Origin: Planctomycetota bacterium
GTDB taxonomy: Bacteria > Planctomycetota > Phycisphaerae > Phycisphaerales > Phycisphaeraceae
Assembly (NCBI GenBank): GCA_026386955.1
Contig: JAPLMQ010000163.1
Location: forward strand, 1 to 64,000
Direction: 5' to 3'
DNA: 64,000 bases
A program made the position numbers and the translations under genes. Shown piece after piece: positions 49,858 to 59,390 of the stretch. The notes below the pieces were generated by a model. It was given only the letters and a program-made list of their open reading frames with translations, ran no database searches and was not told where the DNA came from. The first letter of the stretch is position 1. Every line of letters starts with the position of its first letter.

Positions 49858-52203
49858 ATGTTGAGCAACCGGTGGGTCCAACGTCTTCCGGGCGTCCGTC
49901 GATGGATGCGGTCCACGCGGTCGTCCGCCCTGCGAGCCGTCCCCGCGCAGGCCCACCGCCTCTGCGAAGCGCTCGAATCGCGCGTCATGCCCTCCGTCGC
50001 CGTGCCCTCCATCAACGGCACCGGCAACAACGTCGACCACCCCGAATGGGGCTCGGTCGGCGTCGACCTGATCCGCACCGCTCCCGCAGCTTACGCAGAC
50101 GGCGCATCCACCCCCGCCGGAGCCGACCGCCCCAGCGCCCGCGCGATCAGCAACGCCCTCGCGGCCCAAGGCGAAAGCATTCCCAACGACCGCGACATGT
50201 CCGACTACGTCTACGCCTGGGGCCAGTTCCTCGACCACGACCTCGACCTGACCACCACCGCGGCCTCGCCCTCCCAGCCGTTCAACATCGCCGTCCCCAC
50301 CGGCGACCCCTCCTTCGACCCCGCCTCCACCGGCACGAAGGTCATCCCGCTCAACCGCTCGTCGTCCGACCCCGCGACCGGCACGTCGGCCTCCAACCCG
50401 CGCCAGCAGGTCAACACCGTCACCGCCTTCATCGACGGCTCGCAGATCTACGGCTCCGACAGCGTCCGCGCCGCGGCGCTGCGCACCTTCTCGGGCGGGC
50501 TGCTCAAGACCAGCGCCGACAACCTCCTGCCCGTCAACGACGTCGGCCTGCCCAACGCCAACGACGCCCACATCGCGGCCGACAACACGCTCTTCCTCGC
50601 CGGCGACGTCCGCGCCAACGAGAACGTCGAGCTCACCGCGATGCAGACGCTCTTCGTCCGCGAGCACAACCGCCTCGCGGGGATCATCGCCGCCGCCCAC
50701 GCCGACTGGACCGACGAGCAGGTCTTCCAGCACGCGCGGTCGATGGTCGTCGGCGAGCTGCAGGCGATCACCTACAACGAGTTCCTCCCCGCGATCCTCG
50801 GCCCCGCCTCGCTGGGCCCCTACCGCGGCTACAACCCCGACGTGAACCCCGGCATCGCCAACGAATTCTCCACCGCCGCCTTCCGCTTCGGGCACAGCCT
50901 GCTCAACGACGACGTCGAGTTCCTCGACAACCAGGGCAACGACGTCCACGACGAGATCGCGCTTGCCCAGGCCTTCTTCAATCCCGATGTCCTGCGCCAG
51001 ACCGGGATCGACCCGGTCCTGAAATACCTCGCCTCCGACGAGGCCCAAGAGATCGACAACAAGGTCATCGACGGGCTGCGCAACTTCCTCTTCGGCCCGC
51101 CCGGCGCCGGCGGGCTCGACCTCGCCGCCCTCAACATCCAGCGCGGGCGTGACCACGGCCTGGCCGACTACAACACCACCCGCGCCGCCTACGGCCTGCC
51201 CAAGATCACCTCCTTCGCCCAGCTCACCAGCGACGCCAACCTCCAGGCCGCCCTCGCCTCCACCTACGGGAGCGTCGACAAGATCGACCTCTGGGTCGGC
51301 CTGCTGGCCGAGGACCACCTGCCCGGAGCCAGCGTCGGGGCGCTCGAGCGGCGGATCCTCGCCAGCCAGTTCCGCCGCCTGCGCGACGGCGACCGCTTCT
51401 GGTACCAGGCCACGCTCTCGCGTGCAGAGCAGCAGGTCGTCGAGAACACCAAGCTCAGCGACATCATCCGCCTCAACACCACCACGAAGAACATCCAGGA
51501 CAACGTCTTCTTCTTCAAGACCGCGGTCTACGGGCAGGTCTACGCCGACACCAACGCCGACGGAAAGCGCCAGCCCGGCGAGGCCGGCGCTCCGAAAGTC
51601 ACGCTCAACCTCGTCGACGAGGACGGCCTCGTCGTGCAGACCACGAAGACTGACCCACGCGGGCAATTCGAGTTCGAGGGCGTCGGCCTGGGCACCTACA
51701 AGCTCGTGGTGGTCCCCGACGCCGGGTGGACGGTCAGCGGCAAGGCGCCCGACCCGATCACCTTCACGCGCGGCATGGAGATCCGCGGCCTGATGTACAG
51801 CGTCGTCCCGCCCGCAGGCACGCAGACCCCCGCCCCGCCCACCACGCCCGACCGTCCGCATCGGCCGCCGCCGCGCGACGGAGGCGGGTTCGTCCAGCAG
51901 ACCACCACGAACGGCACGACGCCCCCGCCCCCCGGAAACAACAACCTGCCCCCTGGCACGCCGCCGGGAAATCACCCCGGAACGCCGCCCGGAACACAGC
52001 CGGGAACGCAGACCGGGCAGACCCCTCCGGGCCAGCCGCCCACGGGCCACGAGAACGCGCCGCCCCCGCCGCCCCAGACTCCGCCCACCGGCGGCACGAC
52101 GCTGGGAATCCATCCGCCCGTGCGGGCCGACAACTTCCACCTGACGCTCGAGACGGATGACGACGACGACATGCTCGGGCTGAGGACCCTCACCCGCGCC
52201 TGA
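49858..52203 (+). CDS. Surface-displayed animal-type heme peroxidase with SdrD/Cna-like and Pro-rich tail
   Basis: ATG 49858 with AAGGA upstream; 781 residues. CEALESRVMP (36-45) is the planctomycete surface signature. The peroxidase domain (about 55-560) has the heme motif WGQFLDHDLD with Asp126 (heme ester), distal His127 and calcium-binding Asp128, then FVREHNRLAG, the proximal His in AFRFGHSLLND, and NIQRGRDHGLADYN. A Cna/SdrD-like domain (VYGQVYADTNADGKRQPGEA, with an Asp-rich calcium loop) follows at about 560-640, then about 100 residues of Pro/Gly/Thr repeats and an acidic patch (DDDDDM). Probably oxidises halides or phenols at the cell surface. Confidence 0.93.
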   Translation: MLSNRWVQRLPGVRRWMRSTRSSALRAVPAQAHRLCEALESRVMPSVAVPSINGTGNNVDHPEWGSVGVDLIRTAPAAYADGASTPAGADRPSARAISNALAAQGESIPNDRDMSDYVYAWGQFLDHDLDLTTTAASPSQPFNIAVPTGDPSFDPASTGTKVIPLNRSSSDPATGTSASNPRQQVNTVTAFIDGSQIYGSDSVRAAALRTFSGGLLKTSADNLLPVNDVGLPNANDAHIAADNTLFLAGDVRANENVELTAMQTLFVREHNRLAGIIAAAHADWTDEQVFQHARSMVVGELQAITYNEFLPAILGPASLGPYRGYNPDVNPGIANEFSTAAFRFGHSLLNDDVEFLDNQGNDVHDEIALAQAFFNPDVLRQTGIDPVLKYLASDEAQEIDNKVIDGLRNFLFGPPGAGGLDLAALNIQRGRDHGLADYNTTRAAYGLPKITSFAQLTSDANLQAALASTYGSVDKIDLWVGLLAEDHLPGASVGALERRILASQFRRLRDGDRFWYQATLSRAEQQVVENTKLSDIIRLNTTTKNIQDNVFFFKTAVYGQVYADTNADGKRQPGEAGAPKVTLNLVDEDGLVVQTTKTDPRGQFEFEGVGLGTYKLVVVPDAGWTVSGKAPDPITFTRGMEIRGLMYSVVPPAGTQTPAPPTTPDRPHRPPPRDGGGFVQQTTTNGTTPPPPGNNNLPPGTPPGNHPGTPPGTQPGTQTGQTPPGQPPTGHENAPPPPPQTPPTGGTTLGIHPPVRADNFHLTLETDDDDDMLGLRTLTRA

Positions 52204-52248
52204 TCACTCGGGCCCGGGCAAGCACCAGGCCCGGAGCCTGCAATCCCG

Positions 52249-52284
52249 CCCCCGCGTTGGCTGAGCGGCCTCCGCGGGGGTTTT
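52249..52284 (+). terminator. Intrinsic terminator of the peroxidase gene
   Basis: CCCCCGCG (52249-52256) pairs with CGCGGGGG (52273-52280), followed by TTTT. It lies 46 bp behind the stop codon. Confidence 0.75.
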
Positions 52285-52324
52285 GATTTGGGGGTCGCGG
52301 GAGATCCCGGAAGGCGGCGTCCGA

Positions 52325-53092
52325 TCACCGCGCCCCGCCGAAGATCAACCTCCGCGGCGCGTCGATCGTGAGCATGTCCAACGTCCGCGCCCCGAACTCC
52401 GCCTGCAGCTTCTTCAGCCCCTCGAGCCGGCTCTCGAGCGTCTTGAGCCGATGCATGTCGAGCCCCGCGAGGTGGTAGCCCGACACCTTCAGCAGCGACC
52501 GCGCCACCGACAGCGCCGTCGGCCCCTCCATCCCCGCGACGCTGTTGGCGTTGCACTGCAGCCAGACGCCCATCTTCGAGACCGCGACGAGCCGGTCCAT
52601 CAACTCGTCGTTCCACTTCATCCGCTCGGGGTGGGCCATGATCGGCTGGTAGCCGCGGTCGATCATGGCCTTGAACGTCGGCAGCACCCAACTCGGCCAG
52701 CGGTCGACCCAGAAGTCGACCAGCAGGCAGCGCGAGCCGGCGAGCGTCGGCGCGCCGTGCTCCTCGATCCAATCCTCGACTCCCTCGAACAGCCGCAGCT
52801 CGCCCCCGGGCCAGACGCGGTATTTCAGCCCCGCGGCGTCGAGCCTTTGCTGCAGCTCGGCCGTCCAACGATGGATGTTGGCCGGGACATTCTCGGGCAT
52901 CTCCTCGGCCCAGACGTGCGGCGTGCAGACCGTCCCCGAATAGCCGGCCTCGATCAGTCGCCGCACGCAGGCGAACGACTCCTCGATGTCGGCGCAGCCG
53001 TCGTCGATGCCGGGCAGCAGGTGGCTGTGGATGTCGATCCGCCCCGTTTCCGGGGGCGGGGGCGTTTCGGTTTCGCGTCCTGCTTCACTCAT
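52325..53092 (-). CDS. CpsB/CapC-type PHP-domain phosphotyrosine phosphatase
   Basis: ATG 53092, 255 residues. PHP metal motifs are in order: DIHSHLLPGIDDG (H22, H24), CTPHVW, PIMAHPERMKW, and DMH near residue 218 in place of the usual SDAH. CpsB/YwqE enzymes are manganese-dependent and dephosphorylate tyrosine kinases of exopolysaccharide export. No kinase or capsule genes are adjacent, so the role is inferred from family only. Last of three minus-strand genes, 23 bp behind cinA. Confidence 0.88.
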   Translation of the reverse strand: MSEAGRETETPPPPETGRIDIHSHLLPGIDDGCADIEESFACVRRLIEAGYSGTVCTPHVWAEEMPENVPANIHRWTAELQQRLDAAGLKYRVWPGGELRLFEGVEDWIEEHGAPTLAGSRCLLVDFWVDRWPSWVLPTFKAMIDRGYQPIMAHPERMKWNDELMDRLVAVSKMGVWLQCNANSVAGMEGPTALSVARSLLKVSGYHLAGLDMHRLKTLESRLEGLKKLQAEFGARTLDMLTIDAPRRLIFGGAR

Positions 53093-53115
53093 GGGATTCC
53101 CCTCGCTCGCCCGGG

Positions 53116-54411
53116 TCACTCCGCCACGCGCTTGCCGAAGCTGAACTGGTCCAGCGGCATGCCCAGCAGTTGGAAGCGGAGCAACTGCATCGCACTCTTG
53201 GTCGCGCGGTCGCGCACCATCTCGCGCCCCGAGCCGAACTCGCAGCGGAGCGCGTCGGTCTGCGTGCGCCCGGCCTTGTCCTTGAAGGCCAGGGCGATCC
53301 AGACCAGGCCCACCGGCTTCTCGGGCGTGCCGCCGTCGGGCCCGGCCACGCCGGTGATCGCCAGCGCCACGTCGGCCCCGCCGCGCTCCAGCGCCCCCGC
53401 CGCCATCGCCCGCGCCACCGGCTGGCTCACCGCGCCGTGCGCCTTGAGCATCGCCTCGGGCACGCCGAGCTGGCTCTGCTTCATCGCGTTGGCGTAGGTG
53501 ACCCACCCACCGACATAGGCCGCGCTCGACCCCGCGACATCGGTGACCATCTTCCCCAGCGCCCCGCCCGTGCAGCTCTCCGCCGTCGCCAGCTTGAGCC
53601 CCTTGGCCTTGAGCAGCGCGACCAAGCTCTCCTGCAGCCGCTGGGCGTCGCGCCCGAAGACGATCGAACCGAGCCGGGCCTCGACCTGCGCCAGCGTGTC
53701 GTCCAGCTCCGCCTGGGCCTTCGCGGCGTCGGGGAATTCGCTGCGCACGCGCACGCTCACGAAGCCGTCGGCGACGGTCGTCCCGACCTTGGGGTTGCGC
53801 GTGCGGTTCATCAGCTCGCCGAGCTTCTCGCCCACGGTGCTCTCGCCCATGCCGAAGGTGTTGACCTTGGCGGTGAGGATGACGTCGCGCGTGCCGGTGT
53901 GCTTCTGCAGGTCGGGCAGGACCGACTTCTGGAACATCGCGAACATCTCGCTGGGCACGCCGGGCATGACGTAGATCGCCGCCTGGTGCAGCCGGGCGTG
54001 GATGCCCGGAGCCGTCCCGCAGGAGTTGGGGATCATCTGGCTGCCGGCGGGGTGCATCGCCTGGACCTTGTTGCGTTCGGGCATTTCGCGCCCGCGCTTG
54101 CCGAACATCGCGCGGATCACCTCGACGCTCGGCTCATGCAACACCAGTTCCTCGCCCATCGCGTCGGCGAGCGCCTGGCGTGTCAGGTCGTCTTCGGTGG
54201 GGCCGAGCCCGCCGGAGATCAGGATCAGGTCGACCGTCTTGGAGGCGCGGATGACCGCCTCGGTGGTCGCCGCCTGGTCGTCGGCGATGGTCTGGTGGAA
54301 GAGGGTTGGGATGCCCAGCCGGACGAGCTGGTCGCTGAGGTAGGCGCTGTTGGTGTCGACGGTCTGGCCCAGGACCAGCTCGTCGCCGATGGAGAGGATG
54401 GCTGCTTTCAT
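53116..54411 (-). CDS. cinA: CinA-family competence/damage protein (nicotinamide-nucleotide amidase)
   Basis: ATG 54411, 431 residues. The N-terminal MoCF-like domain carries SIGDELVLGQTVDTNSAYLS and ISGGLGPTEDDLTR (ADP-ribose pyrophosphatase activity in homologues). The C-terminal PncC domain has TAESCTGGALGKMVTDVAGS and ITGVAGPDGGTPEKPVGLVW, the amidase active site. It recycles or repairs NAD by-products. Both domains look intact. 54 bp behind the ceramidase-like gene. Confidence 0.95.
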   Translation of the reverse strand: MKAAILSIGDELVLGQTVDTNSAYLSDQLVRLGIPTLFHQTIADDQAATTEAVIRASKTVDLILISGGLGPTEDDLTRQALADAMGEELVLHEPSVEVIRAMFGKRGREMPERNKVQAMHPAGSQMIPNSCGTAPGIHARLHQAAIYVMPGVPSEMFAMFQKSVLPDLQKHTGTRDVILTAKVNTFGMGESTVGEKLGELMNRTRNPKVGTTVADGFVSVRVRSEFPDAAKAQAELDDTLAQVEARLGSIVFGRDAQRLQESLVALLKAKGLKLATAESCTGGALGKMVTDVAGSSAAYVGGWVTYANAMKQSQLGVPEAMLKAHGAVSQPVARAMAAGALERGGADVALAITGVAGPDGGTPEKPVGLVWIALAFKDKAGRTQTDALRCEFGSGREMVRDRATKSAMQLLRFQLLGMPLDQFSFGKRVAE

Positions 54412-54465
54412 GGGCGGGATTGTAAGGTCTCGCCCGCGGTCTGCAGCGACACCCAACGCCAGCGT

Positions 54466-55779
54466 TCAACCACGCCACAGCTCGTGCAGCAGCTTGGCGG
54501 AGGCGTCGACGATCCGCTGCCCGACCTCGGGCCCGAGGCGGGACCAATAGAAGGCGTCGCCCGAGTAGCCGCCGCCCATCTGCCCCGCGAGCGTGGGGCA
54601 GTAGCCGTGCAAGCCGTCGGCGATGCCCAGGACCGCGGTCTGCGTCGCGGGGCTGCGGCGCTTGATGTCGAGGGCGAACTGGCAGTAGAGCTCGACGGGT
54701 TGGGTGAGGACCGCGAGTTGGCCCAGCCGCAGCGCGTGGAGCGAGAGCGTGTCGACCGGGTGCTCGCCGAAGCGGTCCTGCAGTAACTTCGGGCCGTGGG
54801 CGAACATGATCTTCCACGCGTCGATCTTCTCGCCTGCGTCGACGCGGGCGAGGAGGGCCCGCGCCTCGGCGACGCGCTCGGGCGTGGGCAGACGCACCGG
54901 GACCTCGAGGTCGACCTGCCGATGGGCGAAGGCCGGCTCGGCCTCGAACCTCGCCTCGTGCAGGAGGCGCAGCGTCTCCCCCGCGCTGATGCTCCCGGCC
55001 CGGGTGATCTTCTGCACGATCGTCTCGCGCCAGCGCGGGTCGGCCTGCTGGTCCTCCAGGCTGATGTCGCCCTGGGCCCCGTTGAAGAAGAGCACGGGGA
55101 TCGGCCCGAGCGCCTCGCGCAGCAGCCGGCGGGCGACGCCGGGGTAGTCGGCCGAGAGCACGTCGCCGCCGTAGAAAGCCGTGGGGTGCGACGAATTGTG
55201 GTGCAGCACGGCGATGAGCTTGCCTTCGAGGTCGCGGGCGAAGATCGCCATGTGCTGCGGGTCGACGGGCCCCTCGAGCCCGGTGTATTCAGGTCGCCTC
55301 GTGTCGCCGAGCATCGAGTGCGTCCCGTCGGCCCAGCAGACCCGGCGGTTGTAGCCCACCCTGGCCGTGCCGATCCCCGTGCCGACCAGCGCCGGCCGCG
55401 CGGCGGCGACCGCCTCGGCGCAGACCTTTGCCAGCCACGCGCCGAGGCGCTCGTGGTAGGCCTTGTCGACCGACTTCACGTAGTTCGTCGGGAGCATCGA
55501 CGGCCCGCCGTGGGTGTGCGTCCCGGCGATGATCACCGCCCGCGCCGGCACGCCCGTCGCCTGGGCGACCTGCTCGCGGAATCGCACCGCGTCATCGGGC
55601 TCGATGCCCACCACATCGCAGCTCACCAGCAGCACCCGAACGTCCCCGCGGCGGAAGTAGAGCGCGTTGGCCTCGAGGTCGTCGCGGACGGCCCGCACCA
55701 CTTGGTTGACGCTCGCCCCCTGGATCGGGGTGCCCAGTTCGTTGTTGATGACGATCGATGCGGCGCCGACTTCGATCAT
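54466..55779 (-). CDS. Neutral/alkaline ceramidase-like protein (N-terminal domain family)
   Basis: ATG 55779 with GGGAGGAACG upstream; 437 residues. ARAVIIAGTHTHGGPSMLPT contains the zinc ligand His pair of neutral ceramidases, and LHHNSSHPTAFYGGDVLSAD and PVLFFNGAQGDISLEDQQAD are later family blocks. The C-terminal immunoglobulin-like domain of true ceramidases is absent. Unlike secreted ceramidases there is no signal peptide. Planctomycetes hold many short relatives whose substrates are unknown. Confidence 0.88.
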   Translation of the reverse strand: MIEVGAASIVINNELGTPIQGASVNQVVRAVRDDLEANALYFRRGDVRVLLVSCDVVGIEPDDAVRFREQVAQATGVPARAVIIAGTHTHGGPSMLPTNYVKSVDKAYHERLGAWLAKVCAEAVAAARPALVGTGIGTARVGYNRRVCWADGTHSMLGDTRRPEYTGLEGPVDPQHMAIFARDLEGKLIAVLHHNSSHPTAFYGGDVLSADYPGVARRLLREALGPIPVLFFNGAQGDISLEDQQADPRWRETIVQKITRAGSISAGETLRLLHEARFEAEPAFAHRQVDLEVPVRLPTPERVAEARALLARVDAGEKIDAWKIMFAHGPKLLQDRFGEHPVDTLSLHALRLGQLAVLTQPVELYCQFALDIKRRSPATQTAVLGIADGLHGYCPTLAGQMGGGYSGDAFYWSRLGPEVGQRIVDASAKLLHELWRG

Positions 55780-55885
55780 GGTCGTTCCTCCCGATGGGGA
55801 TGCAATCGTTCCGCTCGCCCGGCCGTTCATCCGGGGCGGCCCCGCCCGATGTTATCGCGCGACGCGCCAGCTCGACGCACGGAAG

Positions 55886-55914
55886 TTTGGTCCAAACCCG
55901 GAATCGAGGATAAT
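55886..55914 (+). promoter_or_regulatory. Promoter of the PQQ/methyltransferase-like gene
   Basis: TTTGGT (55886-55891) and GATAAT (55909-55914) are 17 bp apart and end 48 bp before the ATG at 55962. Confidence 0.6.
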
Positions 55915-55961
55915 CAAAGGTCCGCTCCGCCCCACCTCCACCGCCCGCCATCGGAACACGC

Positions 55962-58847
55962 ATGCATCGTCTCCTGACCCTCTTCGCGGCGATCCTCCTG
56001 ATCCACGCCTCCGCCATCGTCCAAGCCGCCCCCGCGTCCCCCGCGGGCAACGACTGGCCGACCTACATGCACGACAACTCTCGCAGCGGCGTGACGCGCG
56101 AAGCCCTGCCCTTCCCGCTGAGCGAGCGGTGGACCTACCGCTCCCCCGCCCCGCCGAAGACCGCCTGGCCTGAGTCGCAGGGCAACGTCGAACGCCGGCA
56201 GCAGAACTTCGACGACGCCCTCTACACCGTGGCCGTGGGCGAGAGCGTCTACTTCGGCTCGTCGGTCGACCATCAGGTCTACGCCCTCGACGCCGCGACG
56301 GGCATGATCCGCTGGCGCTTCTTCGCCGACGGCCCGGTCCGCCTCGCCCCCACCGTCGCCCAAGGGCGCGTCCACTTCGGCTCGGACGACGGCGTCGCCT
56401 ACTGCCTCGACGCCGCGGACGGCAAGCCGCTCTGGACCCTCAACGCCGCGCCCGACGACCGGCGCGTCGTCGGCAACGGGCGGATCATCTCCCTCTGGCC
56501 CGTGCGCACCGACCTGATGGTCGACGGCGACAAGGTCTTCTTCGGCTCGGGCATCTTCCCTTACCACTCGCCCGCCCTCTTCGCCGCCGACGCCAAGACG
56601 GGCAAGCAGATCCCGTGGGCGGGCCTCACCCCCAAGGCCTGGCTGGGGCTCTCGCCGCAGGGCTACCTCCTGCGCCACGCCCGCGGGCTGGTCATCCCCA
56701 ACGGGCGATCGGTGCCCATCGTGGTCGACGCCCTCTCGGGCAACCCGCCCTATGAAAAGGCCCGGCTGCCCACCCATCAGAAATTCGGCGGGGGCGACTA
56801 CGGCTTCATCGCCGAGGACATCCTCTACTACGGCTCGCAGAACTCGCTCTACACCTACGACCTCAAGACCGGCGCGGACCACGGAGAATGGCTGGCGGCC
56901 CATCGGTTGATCGTCGCGCCCGACGCCTGCTACGCCTTGAGCATCCCCCCGCTGCTGCCGCCCCTGCCAAGCAAGCCCGCCCCGCCTCCAACCGGAATCA
57001 CCGCCTACTCGCGCGACGGGTTCGACCTCAACAAGGCCGTCGACAACGACGCCATCGCCGCCCGCATGCGCTGGCGCAACGACAAACCCGGCGCGGTGGC
57101 GATGATCCTCGCGGGCGACCACCTGATCGTCGGCTATCCCAACGAGGTCGCGAGCGTCGACACCCGTACAGGGAAAGAGGACTGGAGCGCCAAGGTCGAC
57201 GGCGACGCCGTGGGGCTGACCGTCGCCCGCGGGCGGCTGCTGGTCAGCACGACGCGCGGGGTGATCCACTGCTTCTCTGAAGGCGCCCCCGGAAAGGTCA
57301 CAAAAGCCACGGCGGCTTCCGCGCCTCCATCGCCCGCGGACAACGCAGCAACCGTGACGCCCTCGGCGGAAACCCAGGCGCTCGCCGCCGCGATCCTGCG
57401 CGACGCCGCCGCCCACAAGGGCTTCGCGTTGATCACCTCGCCCGGCTCGGCAGCGCTCGCCTGCGAACTGGCCCGCAAGTCGGAGCTGCACGTCACCTGC
57501 CTCGAGCCCGACGCCGAGCAGCGCCGCCTCGCCCGGCTCGCGGTCGACGCCGCGGGGCTCTACGGCCACCGCGTCAGCGTCGACGCCGGCACACCCGACC
57601 GCCTTCCCTATCCCGACTACGCCGCGAACCTCATCGTCCACCTCGAGCGCCCCGGCCAACCCGCGCCCGCTGCCCCGGAAATACTGCGCGTGCTCAAGCC
57701 CTGCGGCGGGGTGCTCCTCGTCGGACATCCGGCCAGCGAATCGCCCGCCAAAGGACTCGCGGCGAGCGTGAACGAACTCGACGCGAAGGCCGGCGTGTGG
57801 TCGCATGATCTGACGATTGTTCCCGGCGCGCAGCCCTGGTCCCGCCTCCTCCGCGGCCAACTCCCCGGCTCGGGCTGGTGGACGCACAACCTGGGCGACT
57901 CGGGCAACACCGGCTCCTCCGGCGACCAACTCGTCAAGGGCCCGCTGAGCGTCCTCTGGTTCGGCGAGCCCGGCCCGGGCGAGGCGCCCGACCGCCACAT
58001 GCGCTCCGTCGCCCCCCTCGCGAACAACGGGCGCGTCTTCATGCAGGGCTGGACCTACAGCCCCCGCCGCAACATCATCCTCTGCTTCGACGCCTACAAC
58101 GGCGTGCGCCTCTGGGAGCGCGAGATCCCCGACGCCCTCCGCATGAGCCTCCCGGGCGTCGCGGGCAACCTCGCCTGCTCCGACGACAGCCTCTTCGTCG
58201 CCGCCGGCCCCAAGTGCCACCGCCTCGACGCCGTCACCGGCGAGACCAAGGCGATCTACGAGACGCCCGCCGAGGCGGACGGCAGCCACCTCGGCTGGAA
58301 CTACCTCGCGGTGAGCGGCGGCCTGCTCGTCGGCTCCACCGTCATGCCCGACTTCACGCCCGATCCCTACGGCAGGCGCCGGACGGAGCTCTACGGCGGG
58401 CAGAACAGCGGCTCGCGCTACAGCGGCTCGCTCTTCGCCATCGACCTCGCCACCGGAAAGCCGCGCTGGGCCTACAAGGGCAAGGAGATCCGCGACACCA
58501 CGATCGCCTTCGCCGCGGGGAAGGTCCTCTTCGCCGAGAACCGCGGAAGCCCGACCACCCGCCCGTCGCTCACGGCCCTCACCGACGAGGAGGCGAGCTG
58601 GCACGAAGGCCCCGAGCCGGATGACGAGCCCGCCCCCGACGCGAAGTTCAACCGCCTCGGCGCGCCCATCCAGCCCGACAAGATCTCCAAGCTGGTCCGC
58701 TTCGTCGTCGCCCTCGACGCCGCGACGGGCAAACCCGCGTGGGAGAAGGAGGTCGACCTCACCGGCTGCGGACGCTGGGAGGCCTCGTCGCCCTCGCTGC
58801 ACCAAGCCGAGGGCTACCGCGAGCTCCAGGCGCTGAGCAACGGCTAA
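55962..58847 (+). CDS. Secreted PQQ-type beta-propeller protein with embedded methyltransferase-like domain, ended early by TAA
   Basis: 961 residues to the TAA at 58845-58847. Signal peptide MHRLLTLFAAILLIHASAIV (cleavage after QA). Residues of about 25-440 are propeller blades (VYALDAATGMIRWRFFADGP, AYCLDAADGKPLWTLNAAPD). Residues of about 465-610 look like a Rossmann methyltransferase (KGFALITSPGSAALACELAR, LHVTCLEPDAEQRRLARLAV, EILRVLKPCGGVLLVGHP). More blades follow (ILCFDAYNGVRLWEREIP, LFAIDLATGKPRWAYKGKEI). The protein breaks off inside a strand (LQALSNG then stop), yet the same frame continues with blade sequence to 59378. Confidence 0.9.
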   Translation: MHRLLTLFAAILLIHASAIVQAAPASPAGNDWPTYMHDNSRSGVTREALPFPLSERWTYRSPAPPKTAWPESQGNVERRQQNFDDALYTVAVGESVYFGSSVDHQVYALDAATGMIRWRFFADGPVRLAPTVAQGRVHFGSDDGVAYCLDAADGKPLWTLNAAPDDRRVVGNGRIISLWPVRTDLMVDGDKVFFGSGIFPYHSPALFAADAKTGKQIPWAGLTPKAWLGLSPQGYLLRHARGLVIPNGRSVPIVVDALSGNPPYEKARLPTHQKFGGGDYGFIAEDILYYGSQNSLYTYDLKTGADHGEWLAAHRLIVAPDACYALSIPPLLPPLPSKPAPPPTGITAYSRDGFDLNKAVDNDAIAARMRWRNDKPGAVAMILAGDHLIVGYPNEVASVDTRTGKEDWSAKVDGDAVGLTVARGRLLVSTTRGVIHCFSEGAPGKVTKATAASAPPSPADNAATVTPSAETQALAAAILRDAAAHKGFALITSPGSAALACELARKSELHVTCLEPDAEQRRLARLAVDAAGLYGHRVSVDAGTPDRLPYPDYAANLIVHLERPGQPAPAAPEILRVLKPCGGVLLVGHPASESPAKGLAASVNELDAKAGVWSHDLTIVPGAQPWSRLLRGQLPGSGWWTHNLGDSGNTGSSGDQLVKGPLSVLWFGEPGPGEAPDRHMRSVAPLANNGRVFMQGWTYSPRRNIILCFDAYNGVRLWEREIPDALRMSLPGVAGNLACSDDSLFVAAGPKCHRLDAVTGETKAIYETPAEADGSHLGWNYLAVSGGLLVGSTVMPDFTPDPYGRRRTELYGGQNSGSRYSGSLFAIDLATGKPRWAYKGKEIRDTTIAFAAGKVLFAENRGSPTTRPSLTALTDEEASWHEGPEPDDEPAPDAKFNRLGAPIQPDKISKLVRFVVALDAATGKPAWEKEVDLTGCGRWEASSPSLHQAEGYRELQALSNG

Positions 58848-59378
58848 CTGCTCATCTTCGCCGGCGCCTACCACCAGCACGACCGCGCCGACCCGCTCGA
58901 CAAGGCCCGCCGCCGCGCCACCGCCCTCTATGTGCGCGACGGCAGCGTCGCCTGGACCACCATCGTGGGCAACCTCAACCGCCCCATCCTGCTCCGCGAC
59001 TCGCTCCTCGCGGGCAACGTCCTGCGCGACCTCGCCACCGGCCTCCCGCTCGAGAAGAAGGACCCCAAATCCGGCAAGGACTTGCCGTGGACCGTCTACA
59101 ACGGCGCCGCCTGCGGCACGCCCTCGGCCTGCGACAACACCGTCTTCTGGCGGGCAGGCTCCACCGGCTGGCGCGACATCCGCGACGGCACGCTCTCGCA
59201 GTTCCTGGGCGTCCGCGCGGGCTGCTTCATCAACATCCTCCCCGTCGGCGGCGTCGTCGTGGAGCCCGAGGCCAGCTCGGGCTGCAACTGCAGCTACGGC
59301 TACGGCTACTCGCTCAAGTGCAGCGTCGCCTACAGCCCCGCCCCGCCGGCGAAGCGCGTCGTGCCGACCATGCCCTGA
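58848..59378 (+). pseudogene. C-terminal remainder of the PQQ/methyltransferase-like protein behind an in-frame stop
   Basis: The frame of the upstream gene goes on without a further stop: LLIFAGAYHQHDRADPLDKA, then ALYVRDGSVAWTTIVGNLNR and VVEPEASSGCNCSYGYGYSL, ending at 59378. It completes the propeller and a Cys-rich closing segment. Replacing TAA by a Tyr codon (one base) would restore 1,138 residues. A restart at ATG 58932 is conceivable but has no good ribosome site. Confidence 0.85.
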
Positions 59379-59390
59379 GCCCCTCCGCGC

